From Streptomyces fradiae (lineage in GTDB: Bacteria > Actinomycetota > Actinomycetes > Streptomycetales > Streptomycetaceae), in the NCBI RefSeq assembly GCF_041270065.1, contig NZ_CP065958.1, forward strand, positions 7,626,001-7,690,000: DNA of 64,000 bases, given 5' to 3'. Positions 17,219-25,715 of the stretch are shown in pieces. Position 1 is the stretch's first letter; the number at the start of each line of letters is the position of its first letter. The notes beneath the pieces were generated by a model. The model was not told the origin of the DNA. It did no database searches and saw only the letters and a program-made list of their open reading frames with translations. Both the position numbers and the translations under genes were made by a program.

Positions 17219-18118
17219 TCAGCTCGGGCGTACCGCCATCGCGTCGAGGGACCGCAGCAGATCCGGCAGCCTGGGGCCGGGCGTCACCGGGAGCACCTGG
17301 TGCGGCTCGTCGTCGAGGAGCACGAAGGCCATGTCGTCGGTGCGTGCCACCAGCGACCAGCCGGGGCCGTCGGCCCGCAGCATCCGGGCCTCGCCGCCGG
17401 CGAAGCTGGACCGCACCCGGCCGACCGGGGGCGCCTGCTCGACGTACTCGCCGAGTTCCGCGAGGACGCGCCGCACGCGGGTGTACGGATCGGCGTCGTC
17501 GGCCGCTGGGTCGGCGGCCGGGTCGGCCTGATCCTCGCCGGCGGCGGCCTCAGCGGTGTTCCCCGGGTTCGCGGGGCTCCCGGGGCTCACGTCGCTGATC
17601 TTGGCGCGCCACTCGGCCCACTGCAGGGCCACCATGTCGGCGCCGAGGCGCCGCTGGGCCGGCCCCCACCGGTCGCCGGCGGGCGGGGCGAGCGGCTCCG
17701 GGGCGCCGGCCTCCGGGACCGGGTCGTGGGGTTCGGGCAGCCCGGACGCGGAGGTCGCGACCGCGAGCGGCCAGCCGGGCAGCGCGGACACCACCGAGCG
17801 GTCGTCGGGGGAGAGGTCGTACTCCATGCCGCAGTCCCAGGAGGCGATGGCGACCGCGACCAGCGACACGTCGTCGACGACCACCGTCCACCGCGCGCCG
17901 GTGCCGTCCTGCCCGAGCACCAGGCCGTAGCCCTCCGCGTACGGTTCGAGGCGCAGCGCCGCGCAGGCCGCCGGATAGTCGTCGCCGAGCACGCTGGGGA
18001 ACTGCGCGGGCGTGAGCAGCGCCGCCGTCAGCACGTACAGCGCGTCCTCGTCGCTCTCGGCGTCCCCGTTCGCGACGACGTCCTCCGCACCGGTCACGGC
18101 GGATTCCGTTTCGGCCAC
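17219..18118 (-). CDS. Conserved hypothetical protein, two-part layout
   Basis: The 299-residue product has no motif I recognise. It is built as two similar-sized globular parts: residues about 25-120 (LYVLTAALLTPAQFPSVLG, TVVVDDVSLVAVAIASWD) and about 200-299 (TRVRRVLAELGEYVEQAPP, SLVARTDDMAFVLLDDEPH), joined by an Ala/Pro/Asp-rich linker. The proportions resemble the many secretion-associated or hypothetical proteins of Streptomyces without assigned function. GGGGAGG five bases before the GTG at 18118 fixes the start. It is probably transcribed alone and ends in the short hairpin shared with the MOSC gene. Confidence 0.72.
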   Translation of the reverse strand: MAETESAVTGAEDVVANGDAESDEDALYVLTAALLTPAQFPSVLGDDYPAACAALRLEPYAEGYGLVLGQDGTGARWTVVVDDVSLVAVAIASWDCGMEYDLSPDDRSVVSALPGWPLAVATSASGLPEPHDPVPEAGAPEPLAPPAGDRWGPAQRRLGADMVALQWAEWRAKISDVSPGSPANPGNTAEAAAGEDQADPAADPAADDADPYTRVRRVLAELGEYVEQAPPVGRVRSSFAGGEARMLRADGPGWSLVARTDDMAFVLLDDEPHQVLPVTPGPRLPDLLRSLDAMAVRPS

Positions 18119-18565
18119 GTCAGCCTCCCCATCTGGTCGTCGGCGCACCCTAACCAGTGAGTAACCCGCCCGTCGAGAGCCCGGGACCCTCGGGAGCCGT
18201 GCGCGGCCGGGGCCGGCCCGGGCGACCTGGGCGACCCGAGCGACCCGGTGGCGCCGGTGCTCCGTGCCGAAGCCCTGCTTCGCGTCCTTCCCGGCCGGCG
18301 GGGCGGCCTTGGCCTCCGGCCGCCTGGCGCGGGGACCGGACGCCCGGCCCGTGGCGCGCCGCGCGGCGGGACCGCGACCGAGTGCGCCGCGGTCACGGCC
18401 CCCGTACCGCCCCACCGGACCGCCACCCGGTGACCGCCCGCGGCGGACCGCCCCTCGGTTCCGTCCCGTCGCCCGCACCGCCGGACCGCCGACAGGAGCC
18501 CCGTCGTCGCGGCACGAGCGTGCGCACCGGTTCGCGGTCCGCGGGTTCGCGATTCGCCGGAACGA
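18119..18565. other. 447-bp gap without a supported gene
   Basis: Both strands are open over long stretches because of the very high GC content, but no frame has a start with a ribosome binding site. One minus-strand frame contains AKAAPPAGKDAKQGFGTEHR, which reads like a protein C-terminus, yet it continues without a stop into the leader of the gene at 17219-18118. I do not annotate it. Confidence 0.5.
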
Positions 18566-19177
18566 TCACCCCGTACGGCGCACGGCGAGCGCCAGATAGC
18601 GCTCGTCCTCGTCCGTGTACGAGACCAGCTCCCAGCCGGAACGGGCAAGGAGCGGCCGCAGGTTGGGCTCTGCCCGTAGGTCGGCGTCGGTGATCTGCCG
18701 GCCGTGCCGGGCGGCGAGGGCCGCGCGCCCGATCGGGTGGAACAGCGCGAGCCGCCCGCCGGGCCGGACCACCCGGGCCAGTTCGCGCAGGTCCCGCTCG
18801 GGGTCGGCGAGGTGGGAGATCAGCCCCGCGCCGAACACGGCGTCGAGCCCGTCGTCGCGCAGCGGCAGCCGGGAGACGTCCGCGAGCAGCAGCGTGCCCG
18901 CCGCGTTCCGGCCCGCCTTCGCCGCCTCCGCGAGCATCTCGGGAGTCAGGTCCGCGCCCAGGACCGTGCCGCCGGGCCCGACCGCTTCGCGCAGCGGCGG
19001 CAGCGCGCGGCCGGTGCCGCAGCCGGCGTCGAGCACGGCGTCGCCGGGCCGCAGTCCGAGGTCCGCCACGGCGGCGGCGTAGGCCGGACCGTCGTCGGGG
19101 AACCTCGTGTCCCAGCGAGCGGCGCGCGCGCCGAAGAACTCGCGTACCTGTGTGGGGTCATCGCTCATGCGATCCAT
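18566..19177 (-). CDS. SAM-dependent class I methyltransferase
   Basis: The 203-residue protein has the SAM-binding motif I VLDAGCGTGRALPPL (about residue 48), motif II VLGADLTPEMLAEA, and the later segment VFGAGLISHLADPERDLREL, RVVRPGGRLALFHPIGR of UbiE/Methyltransf_11-type enzymes. The acceptor substrate is not evident. Two ATG codons are possible (19177 and 19168); neither has a well-spaced ribosome binding site. The gene stands alone. Confidence 0.82.
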   Translation of the reverse strand: MDRMSDDPTQVREFFGARAARWDTRFPDDGPAYAAAVADLGLRPGDAVLDAGCGTGRALPPLREAVGPGGTVLGADLTPEMLAEAAKAGRNAAGTLLLADVSRLPLRDDGLDAVFGAGLISHLADPERDLRELARVVRPGGRLALFHPIGRAALAARHGRQITDADLRAEPNLRPLLARSGWELVSYTDEDERYLALAVRRTG

Positions 19178-19373
19178 GATCCCTCAGGCACGGGTCACCC
19201 ATAGGGGTGAGTTCCTCGTACGGGGCGCCTCCGACATCGCCCGGGCGAGTGAACGAACTGCGCGCATGTTCGAGGTTGTGGCGATCGTTCGGGAACATCT
19301 CTGTGTCATATTCCATCAGCTTTCGAAATGCGCCCCCGGTGCGCCCCCGGATGCGCACTAGCGTCCCGGAGCC

Positions 19374-20291
19374 ATGGGACACCTGGACCACGCCACCTAC
19401 GGCTGGCTGACACCTGTGCTGTCGTACGCGATGGCCTGCACCGGCGCCGCCCTCGGACTGCGCTGCACCGTGCGCGCCCTCGACACGACCGGCCGCTCGC
19501 GCCGCAACTGGCTGCTCACCGCCGCCTCCGCGATCGGCACCGGCATCTGGACGATGCACTTCGTCGCGATGCTCGGCTTCGGCGTCACCGGAACCGACAT
19601 CCGCTACGACGTCCCCCTCACCCTGCTCAGCCTGCTCATCGCCATGGGCGTCACGGGCGTCGGGGTCTTCGCCGTCGGATACGGCCGCGACCGGATCCGA
19701 TCGCTCCTGATCGGTGGACTGACCACGGGCGTCGGCGTCGCGAGCATGCACTACATGGGCATGGCCGCCCTCAACCTGCACGGCCACGTGCGCTACGACC
19801 CGCTGCTCGTCGCCCTCTCCGTCGTCATCGCCGTGGTCGCCGCCACCGCCGCCCTCTGGGCCGCCCTCAACATCCACGCCCCGGCGGCCGTGGCCCTCGC
19901 CTCCCTCGTCATGGGCGCCGCCGTCAGCAGCATGCACTACACCGGCATGTTCGCCGTCGACGTCACCGTCACCCCCTCCGCCGCACCCCTTCCCGGCGCT
20001 TCCGTCATGCAGTTCATCTTCCCGCTCGCCGTGGGCCTCGGCTCCTACCTCTTCATCACCTCCGCCTTCGTCGCTCTCTCCCCGACGGCGGGCGAACGCG
20101 CCGCCTACGCCTCCGCCGGGCGCCTGACCGAACCCGACGAACGCGCCGTGGACGTCGCACCCCCGGGCTTCCGCTCGGACCCGGACCCGGACACCCGGTC
20201 GCCCCGCCCGACCGCCCCCGGCCCCGCTTACGCCCACCCGTCGGGGCCGGTGCACAGCCCGACCGATCCCCACGATGCCAGGGCGCACTGA
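19374..20291 (+). CDS. MHYT-domain integral membrane sensor protein
   Basis: The 305-residue protein has six to seven transmembrane helices and three copies of the MHYT motif: MHFVAM (about residue 60), MHYMGM (about 125) and MHYTGM (about 188). MHYT domains are proposed to bind a metal, perhaps copper, and to sense O2, CO or NO. Output domains such as GGDEF/EAL are missing; the C-terminus is a Pro-rich cytoplasmic tail of about 60 residues. It lies upstream of the conservon in the same direction with 168 bases between, so a link to that signalling system is possible but not shown. Confidence 0.85.
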   Translation: MGHLDHATYGWLTPVLSYAMACTGAALGLRCTVRALDTTGRSRRNWLLTAASAIGTGIWTMHFVAMLGFGVTGTDIRYDVPLTLLSLLIAMGVTGVGVFAVGYGRDRIRSLLIGGLTTGVGVASMHYMGMAALNLHGHVRYDPLLVALSVVIAVVAATAALWAALNIHAPAAVALASLVMGAAVSSMHYTGMFAVDVTVTPSAAPLPGASVMQFIFPLAVGLGSYLFITSAFVALSPTAGERAAYASAGRLTEPDERAVDVAPPGFRSDPDPDTRSPRPTAPGPAYAHPSGPVHSPTDPHDARAH

Positions 20292-20459
20292 CACCGCCTC
20301 CCCACGGCGCCCGGCACGCCGCTCCCTCTGCCGCACCCGACGGGCCGCCCGTCCCCACGGCCCGTCCCACAGCCCCGTCACCCCTGCCAGCCCGCCCGAT
20401 CCCCAGCACCAGCGGTCCCGCCGCCCCACCGGGGCCGTGAACGAAGGAACGAGGAGGCC

Positions 20460-23369
20460 ATGCGAACTCCCCGCAGGCCCCCGGCCCCCGGGGCCCCCGC
20501 CCAGCCGCCCACGGCGGCCCGCGGGCGCCGCGCGCACGCCGGGCCGCCCGCCGACGAGACGGCCCCAGGCGGACCCGCGGCCCCCGCCTCCGCAGGCCCG
20601 GGCGTCCCCGGCCCCGACGGCCCGGCGGTCGCAGCGACCGCCCCCCTGCCCGTACCCGCACCCGCTCCCGCCGCGGGGGCCACCGGGGCATCCGCACCGA
20701 CCCCGACACCGGCCTCCACCCCGGCCCCCGCCCCGCCCGCGGCGCGCCGCGGAGGTCGGGGCATCCGCCCCCGTACCGTCCGCGCGAAGATCGTGTCGCT
20801 GCTCATGGTGCCGGTCGTCTCACTGCTCGCCCTGTGGGGCTTCGCCACCGTCTCCACCGCGCAGGACATCGCCCGCCTCCGCCACCTGCAGTCCGTGGAC
20901 ACCGAGGTGCGAGGGCCGGTCACCGTCGCGGTCGCCGCCCTCCAGGACGAGCGCCGCGCCGCCGTACGTCAGGCGGCCGCCCCCGGCACCACCCGTGCCG
21001 CCGAACTCGAGAACCGCGCCCGGGCCAGTGCCGCCGCCGTCGCCCGCCTCCGCCTCGACGAGCGGCACACCATCGGCGACAACGGAAGCCTCCCCGACGA
21101 CGTCGCGACCCGCGTCGCGTCCTTCGTCGGCCAGGCCGAGGCGCTCAGCGCACTGCGCACCGAGGCCGCCGAGGGGCGCGCCGACGCCGGCCGCCTCTAC
21201 GACGCGTACACGGCGGCCATCACCACGGGACTCGGCATCGGCGGAGCCCTCGCCGTGGCCGACGGCACCGACGCCGGCGCCGAGGCCCGGGTCCTGCTCG
21301 AACTCGCCCGCGCCGGCGAACAGCTGGCCCGGGAGGACACCCTTCTCGGCGCCGCCCACCTCACCGGTTCACTCGACGCCGACCGGCTGCGCGCCTTCGG
21401 CGGCGCCGTCGAGGCCCGCCGCGCCCTGACCGATTCCGCCACCGCCGATCTGCCCCCGGCCCAGCGCACCGCCTGGCGCAACCTCACCGCCCAGCCGGAC
21501 TACCGCCGGCTGCTTGCCGCCGAGGACCGGGTCCGTGCCGCCGCACCCGGCCGGCGCGCCGCCCAGGCCGTCACCTCGGGGGAGTGGGACACCGTCCACG
21601 CCTTCGTCCGCGAGGGCACCGCCGGCATCGAGCGGGCCGCGCACACGGACGCGGCCGCGCGCCACGATCCTTTCGGCGGCGGCGCGTTCAGCGCCGGCGG
21701 TGCCGCCGTACTCCTCGGCCTCGCCGCCGTCGCCGCCTCCCTCGTCATCTCCGTACGCATCGGCCGCGGCCTCGTCGTGGAGCTCATCAGCCTCCGCAAC
21801 GGCGCTCTGGAGATCGCCCGCCGCAAACTCCCCGGCGCCATGCGCCGGCTGCGGGCCGGAGAGGAGATCGACGTCCTGGCCGAGGCCCCGCCCGGGCCCG
21901 CCCCGCAGGACGAGATCGGCCAGGTCGGCGAGGCCCTCACCACCGTCCACCGCGCGGCCCTGTCCGCCGCCGTCGAGCGTGCCGAACTCGCCAGCGGCAT
22001 CTCCGGGGTCTTCGTCAACCTCGCCCGGCGCAGCCAGGTCCTGGTGCACCGCCAGCTCAACCTGCTCGACAGCATGGAACGGCGCGCCGACGACCCGAAC
22101 GAACTCGGCGACCTCTTCAAGCTCGACCACCTCACCACCCGCATGCGGCGCCATGCCGAGAGCCTGATCATCCTCTCCGGCGCCGCCCCCGGCCGCGCCT
22201 GGCGCCTGCCCGTCCCCCTCACCAACGTCGTACGGGCCGCCGTCTCCGAAATCGAGGACTACGCGCGCGTGGAGATGCGCAGACTCCCCGAGACCGCCGT
22301 CGTCGGCGGCGCCGTCGCTGACCTCACCCACCTGCTCGCCGAACTCATCGAGAACGCCGCCCAGTTCTCCCCGCCGCACACCAAGGTGCGGATCAGCGGC
22401 GAACCCGTCGGCAACGGCTATGCCCTGGAGATCGAGGACCGCGGACTCGGCATGGGCCGGGACTCCCTCGCCGAGGCCAACGCCCGGATCGACCGCTCCG
22501 AGGCGCTCGACCTCTTCGACAGCGACCGCCTCGGCCTGTTCGTGGTGAGCCGCCTCGCCTCCCGGCATGCCGTCAAGGTGCACCTCCGCACCTCCCCGTA
22601 CGGCGGCACCACCGCCGTCGTTCTGCTCCCCACCGACCTGCTCCAGAACACTGCGCCGCAGGAGGAGTTCAGCACGCCCGCGCCGCCCGCCGTCCCGGCT
22701 CCGGCCCCCGTGCCGGCGGCGGCGCCGTCCGTGCCGGGGCCCCGCGCGCCGCAGGTGCCCGCCGCGAGCGCCGAGCCGGAGCGGCCCCCGGCCGCCGTCA
22801 CCGCCCTGCGCCACCGCGGCCGGAACCTCGCCCCGGCCCCGTCCCGTACGGCATCTCCGTCCGTACCGCAGCGCCCCCAGCTCCCGGCCGGGCCGCCCAC
22901 CACGGGCGCCGTGTCCGCGACCGGAGGGCCGGGCGAGGACCCGGGCGCCGACCTGCCCCGGCGCGTACGGCAGGCCAGCCTCGTACCGCAGCTTCGCGAG
23001 GCACCGCCCGCGCCGCCCGCCGGTCCCGGGACGGCTCCGGCCGGTGCCGGTGGCGCCGCCGGTGCGGGCAGCGGCGCGGACGAGCGGACACCGGAACAGG
23101 TCCGCGACCGCATGTCCGCATACCGCGACGGCTGGCGCCGGGGCGGCGGCCCCGACCCCGGCGCCGCCGTACCCCCGGTCCGACGCCCGCTCGGCCCCGG
23201 CCACGCCATGAGCACAGGCCACGGCGCGACCCCTGGCCACGGACCGAGTCCCGACCCGGAGACCGACCCCGCCCAGGGGCAGGGCCAGGGTCAGGTCCAC
23301 AGCCGGGGCCACGCCCCCGGCGAGCGCCCCGCATCCAGCGAACCCGGCAGCGAAGGAGACGACGAATGA
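20460..23369 (+). CDS. cvnA: Conservon sensor kinase-like protein CvnA
   Basis: The 969-residue protein starts with a Pro/Ala-rich cytoplasmic segment (1-100), followed by a transmembrane helix (about 108-130), an extracytoplasmic nitrate-sensor-like helical domain (about 135-400), a second transmembrane helix (about 412-435), a HAMP-like linker, and an HATPase_c domain with LLAELIENAAQFSPPH and EDRGLGMG (about 620-720). The C-terminal 250 residues are Pro-rich and disordered. CvnA proteins form a membrane complex with CvnB, C and D and act on G-protein-like signalling in Streptomyces development. GAGGAGG before the ATG fixes the start. It overlaps cvnB by four bases (ATGA). Confidence 0.93.
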   Translation: MRTPRRPPAPGAPAQPPTAARGRRAHAGPPADETAPGGPAAPASAGPGVPGPDGPAVAATAPLPVPAPAPAAGATGASAPTPTPASTPAPAPPAARRGGRGIRPRTVRAKIVSLLMVPVVSLLALWGFATVSTAQDIARLRHLQSVDTEVRGPVTVAVAALQDERRAAVRQAAAPGTTRAAELENRARASAAAVARLRLDERHTIGDNGSLPDDVATRVASFVGQAEALSALRTEAAEGRADAGRLYDAYTAAITTGLGIGGALAVADGTDAGAEARVLLELARAGEQLAREDTLLGAAHLTGSLDADRLRAFGGAVEARRALTDSATADLPPAQRTAWRNLTAQPDYRRLLAAEDRVRAAAPGRRAAQAVTSGEWDTVHAFVREGTAGIERAAHTDAAARHDPFGGGAFSAGGAAVLLGLAAVAASLVISVRIGRGLVVELISLRNGALEIARRKLPGAMRRLRAGEEIDVLAEAPPGPAPQDEIGQVGEALTTVHRAALSAAVERAELASGISGVFVNLARRSQVLVHRQLNLLDSMERRADDPNELGDLFKLDHLTTRMRRHAESLIILSGAAPGRAWRLPVPLTNVVRAAVSEIEDYARVEMRRLPETAVVGGAVADLTHLLAELIENAAQFSPPHTKVRISGEPVGNGYALEIEDRGLGMGRDSLAEANARIDRSEALDLFDSDRLGLFVVSRLASRHAVKVHLRTSPYGGTTAVVLLPTDLLQNTAPQEEFSTPAPPAVPAPAPVPAAAPSVPGPRAPQVPAASAEPERPPAAVTALRHRGRNLAPAPSRTASPSVPQRPQLPAGPPTTGAVSATGGPGEDPGADLPRRVRQASLVPQLREAPPAPPAGPGTAPAGAGGAAGAGSGADERTPEQVRDRMSAYRDGWRRGGGPDPGAAVPPVRRPLGPGHAMSTGHGATPGHGPSPDPETDPAQGQGQGQVHSRGHAPGERPASSEPGSEGDDE

Positions 23370-23800
23370 TCGACCACGAGAGGATTTCCCACCACCGCTC
23401 CGGCGAACTGGACTGGCTCCTGGACGACCTGGTCACGCGCGTCCGCGAGGTCCGCCACACCGTGGTCCTCTCCAGCGACGGCCTCGCCGTCGGCGCCTCC
23501 AGCGGACTCAGCCGCGAGGACGCCGAGCACCTGGCCGCCATCGCGTCCGGCTTCCACAGCCTCGCCAAGGGCGCCGGACGGCAGTTCCACACCGGCGGCG
23601 TGCGCCAGACCATGGTCGAGATGGACGACGGCTTCCTCTTCGTCGCCGCCGCCGGGGACGGCTCCTGTCTCGCCGTTCTCAGCGGTATCCACGCCGACAT
23701 CGGCCTCATCGCCTACGAGATGGCCCGCCTGGTCAAACGCGTCGGCGAGCACCTCTACACCCCGCCCCGGCTCACGGTCACTCCGCCGGCCGCGGGCTGA
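23366..23800 (+). CDS. cvnB: Conservon roadblock/LC7 protein CvnB
   Basis: The 144-residue protein is a roadblock/LC7-type domain (LDWLLDDLVTRVREVRHTVVLSSDGLAVGASSGL with the Glu/Asp-rich region EDAEHLAAIASGFHSLAKGAGR). In other conservons CvnB binds CvnA and may act as a regulator of the GTPase CvnD, as MglB does for MglA. The ATG overlaps the cvnA stop codon, implying translational coupling. A close paralogue lies 1.4 kb downstream at 25187. Confidence 0.93.
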   Translation: MIDHERISHHRSGELDWLLDDLVTRVREVRHTVVLSSDGLAVGASSGLSREDAEHLAAIASGFHSLAKGAGRQFHTGGVRQTMVEMDDGFLFVAAAGDGSCLAVLSGIHADIGLIAYEMARLVKRVGEHLYTPPRLTVTPPAAG

Positions 23801-23887
23801 CCGCGCCCCGGGCCCCGCACAGCGCGCGCCCGTGCCTCACGCGCGCGTGCCCCACGGCGCGCCGGACCCCCGGACCACGGAGACCTC

Positions 23888-24304
23888 ATGAACAAGGACA
23901 GCACCGGCGGCGGACCGCCCCTGCCGGGCAGTCAGTGGTACGACGCCGAGGCCGGACCGCTGGTCCGCCCGTACGCCATGACCGGCGGCCGGACCAAGCC
24001 CGGACCGAGCAACGTACGGTTCGACCTCATCGCCCTGGTCGTCGTCGACGACGACCCGCCGGACGGGGCCGAAGAGGCCCTGCTCGGCCCCGAACACCGC
24101 GCCCTGCTCGCCCAGTGCCGGGCCGAGACCCAGTCCGTGGCCGAACTCGCCGCCGACGCCGACCTCCCCGTCGGGGTGGTCCGGGTCCTCCTGGGCGACC
24201 TCCTCGAAGCGGGCTTCGTGAAGGTCAGCAGACCCGTCCCGCCCGCGCAGCTGCCCGACGAACGGATCCTGAGGGAAGTAATCGATGGCCTACGAGCGCT
24301 CTGA
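23888..24304 (+). CDS. cvnC: Conservon DUF742 protein CvnC
   Basis: The 138-residue DUF742 protein has the typical start GSQWYDAEAGPLVRPYAMTGGRT and a winged-helix-like middle (LLAQCRAETQSVAELAADADLPVGVVRVLLGDLLEAGFVKV). In conservons it is always found between the roadblock protein and the GTPase. GGAG precedes the ATG. It overlaps cvnD by 20 bases. DNA binding has been suggested from the fold but is not shown. Confidence 0.92.
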   Translation: MNKDSTGGGPPLPGSQWYDAEAGPLVRPYAMTGGRTKPGPSNVRFDLIALVVVDDDPPDGAEEALLGPEHRALLAQCRAETQSVAELAADADLPVGVVRVLLGDLLEAGFVKVSRPVPPAQLPDERILREVIDGLRAL

Positions 24305-24947
24305 GAGCACCCGGGCGGGCGGCCCGGACACCACCGCCCTCGCCCTGAAGATCCTGGTCGCCGGCGGCTTCGGCGTCGGCAAGACCACCCTCGTCGGCGC
24401 GGTCAGCGAGATCCGCCCGCTGCGCACCGAGGAACGCCTCAGCCGGGTGGGCGAGGGCGTGGACGACACGGGAGGGGTCGACCAGAAGAGCACCACCACC
24501 GTGGCCATGGACTTCGGCCGCATCACCATCCGCGCGGGGCTCTCGCTCTACCTCTTCGGGACACCCGGCCAGGACCGCTTCTGGTTCCTCTGGGACGACC
24601 TGTCGCAGGGCGCGCTCGGCGCCGTCGTCCTCGCCGACACCCGCCGCCTGGAGGACTGCTTCCCCGCCGTCGACTACTTCGAGCACCGCGGTGTTCCCTT
24701 CGTCGTCGCCGTCAACTGCTTCGCGGGCGCCCGCACGTACGGCGCGCACGACGTCTCACGCGCCCTGGACCTGGACCGGGGCACCCCGGTGGTGCTGTGC
24801 GACGCCCGCGACCGGGACTCGGGCAAGGAGGTGCTGATCCGCCTCGTGGAGTACGCGGGCCGCATGCACACCGCCCGGCTGCTCGACTCGGTGGACGCGA
24901 CGGCGGACGCGGCGGACGCGACGGGCTCGTCCCGCCCGATGGGCTAG
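24285..24947 (+). CDS. cvnD: Conservon GTPase CvnD
   Basis: The 220-residue protein is a small Ras/MglA-like GTPase. The P-loop GGFGVGKTT (about residue 29), the switch region with TTTVAMDFGRI, FGTPGQDRFWFLWDDL (G3-type) and VVAVNCFAG (an NxxD-like region with Cys in place of Lys/Asp) are visible. The altered nucleotide-specificity motif is common in this family. The last 25 residues are an Asp/Ala-rich tail (DATADAADATG). GGGAAG precedes the ATG, which lies inside cvnC. Confidence 0.92.
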   Translation: MAYERSESTRAGGPDTTALALKILVAGGFGVGKTTLVGAVSEIRPLRTEERLSRVGEGVDDTGGVDQKSTTTVAMDFGRITIRAGLSLYLFGTPGQDRFWFLWDDLSQGALGAVVLADTRRLEDCFPAVDYFEHRGVPFVVAVNCFAGARTYGAHDVSRALDLDRGTPVVLCDARDRDSGKEVLIRLVEYAGRMHTARLLDSVDATADAADATGSSRPMG

Positions 24948-25186
24948 GCGGGTTGGGCGGGGCCCGGTGGCCTGTTGTGGTCTGCGGCGGCCGCCGGGCG
25001 GCACGCGAATGGCCACGGATGCTTGCCCTGCTCACGACAGTGCGTAAGGCTGACCGGAACGGAAGACGGTCGGCCGGTACCCGCGTGACCGGCCGCGGAC
25101 ACGCGACCCCCGGGCCGCGGGCACCACGGGGAACCACGGGGACCACGGGGCGACGGGGACGCACCACACATGGGGGAGGACCACGC

Positions 25187-25594
25187 ATGGCGCTGGACAG
25201 AGGACTCGACTGGCTTCTGGACGACCTGACCCGACGGGTCGGCTCGATACGGCACGCGCTCGTGCTGTCGAACGACGGCCTGGTGACGGGCGCGAGCAGC
25301 GGACTCGAGCGCGAGGACGCCGAGCATCTGGCCGCCGTCTCCTCGGGCCTGCACAGCCTGGCGCGCGGCTCTGGCCGCCACTTCAAGGCCGGCCGGCCCC
25401 GGCAGACCATGGTCGAGTTCGACGAGGCCCTGCTGTTCGTGACGGCGGCGGGCGAGGGCAGCTGCCTCTGCGTCCTGAGCGCGGCGGAAGCCGACATCGG
25501 CCAGGTCGCCTACGAGATGACGCTGCTGGTGAACCGGGTCGGTGAGCACCTGGGCGTGGCGGCCCGGCAGCCGGGCGGCGCGGACGAGGCCTAG
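25187..25594 (+). CDS. Second roadblock/LC7 protein (CvnB paralogue)
   Basis: The 135-residue protein is a near copy in plan of CvnB: LDWLLDDLTRRVGSIRHALVLSNDGLVTGASSGL, EDAEHLAAVSSGLHSLARGSGRHFKAGRPRQTMVEFDEALLFVTAAG. It is separated from cvnD by 239 bases and has its own GGGGGAGGA ribosome binding site before the ATG at 25187. It may act as an alternative partner for CvnA or CvnD, or heterodimerise with CvnB. The leader sequence ACACATGGGGGAGGACC is nearly repeated ahead of the next gene. Confidence 0.9.
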   Translation: MALDRGLDWLLDDLTRRVGSIRHALVLSNDGLVTGASSGLEREDAEHLAAVSSGLHSLARGSGRHFKAGRPRQTMVEFDEALLFVTAAGEGSCLCVLSAAEADIGQVAYEMTLLVNRVGEHLGVAARQPGGADEA

Positions 25595-25715
25595 CCCCGG
25601 ACGGTCCGCTCGGGAAGTTATCCACAGGGCAGGCGGACTGCCGTCACTGTGCGTTACGGTCATCACCGAAAGTGTTCGCAGGACGCGACACGACACACGG
25701 GGGAGGACCGCTCGT

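Noticed and set aside
18157..18693. Open frames of 111-184 residues around the 447-bp gap
   Set aside because: All are Arg/Pro/Ala-rich, lack ribosome binding sites and overlap the methyltransferase gene in the wrong frame.
25618..25626. TTATCCACA, an exact match to the DnaA box consensus
   Set aside because: A single copy in an ordinary intergenic region, with no cluster of boxes, dnaA or dnaN nearby; not evidence of an origin.
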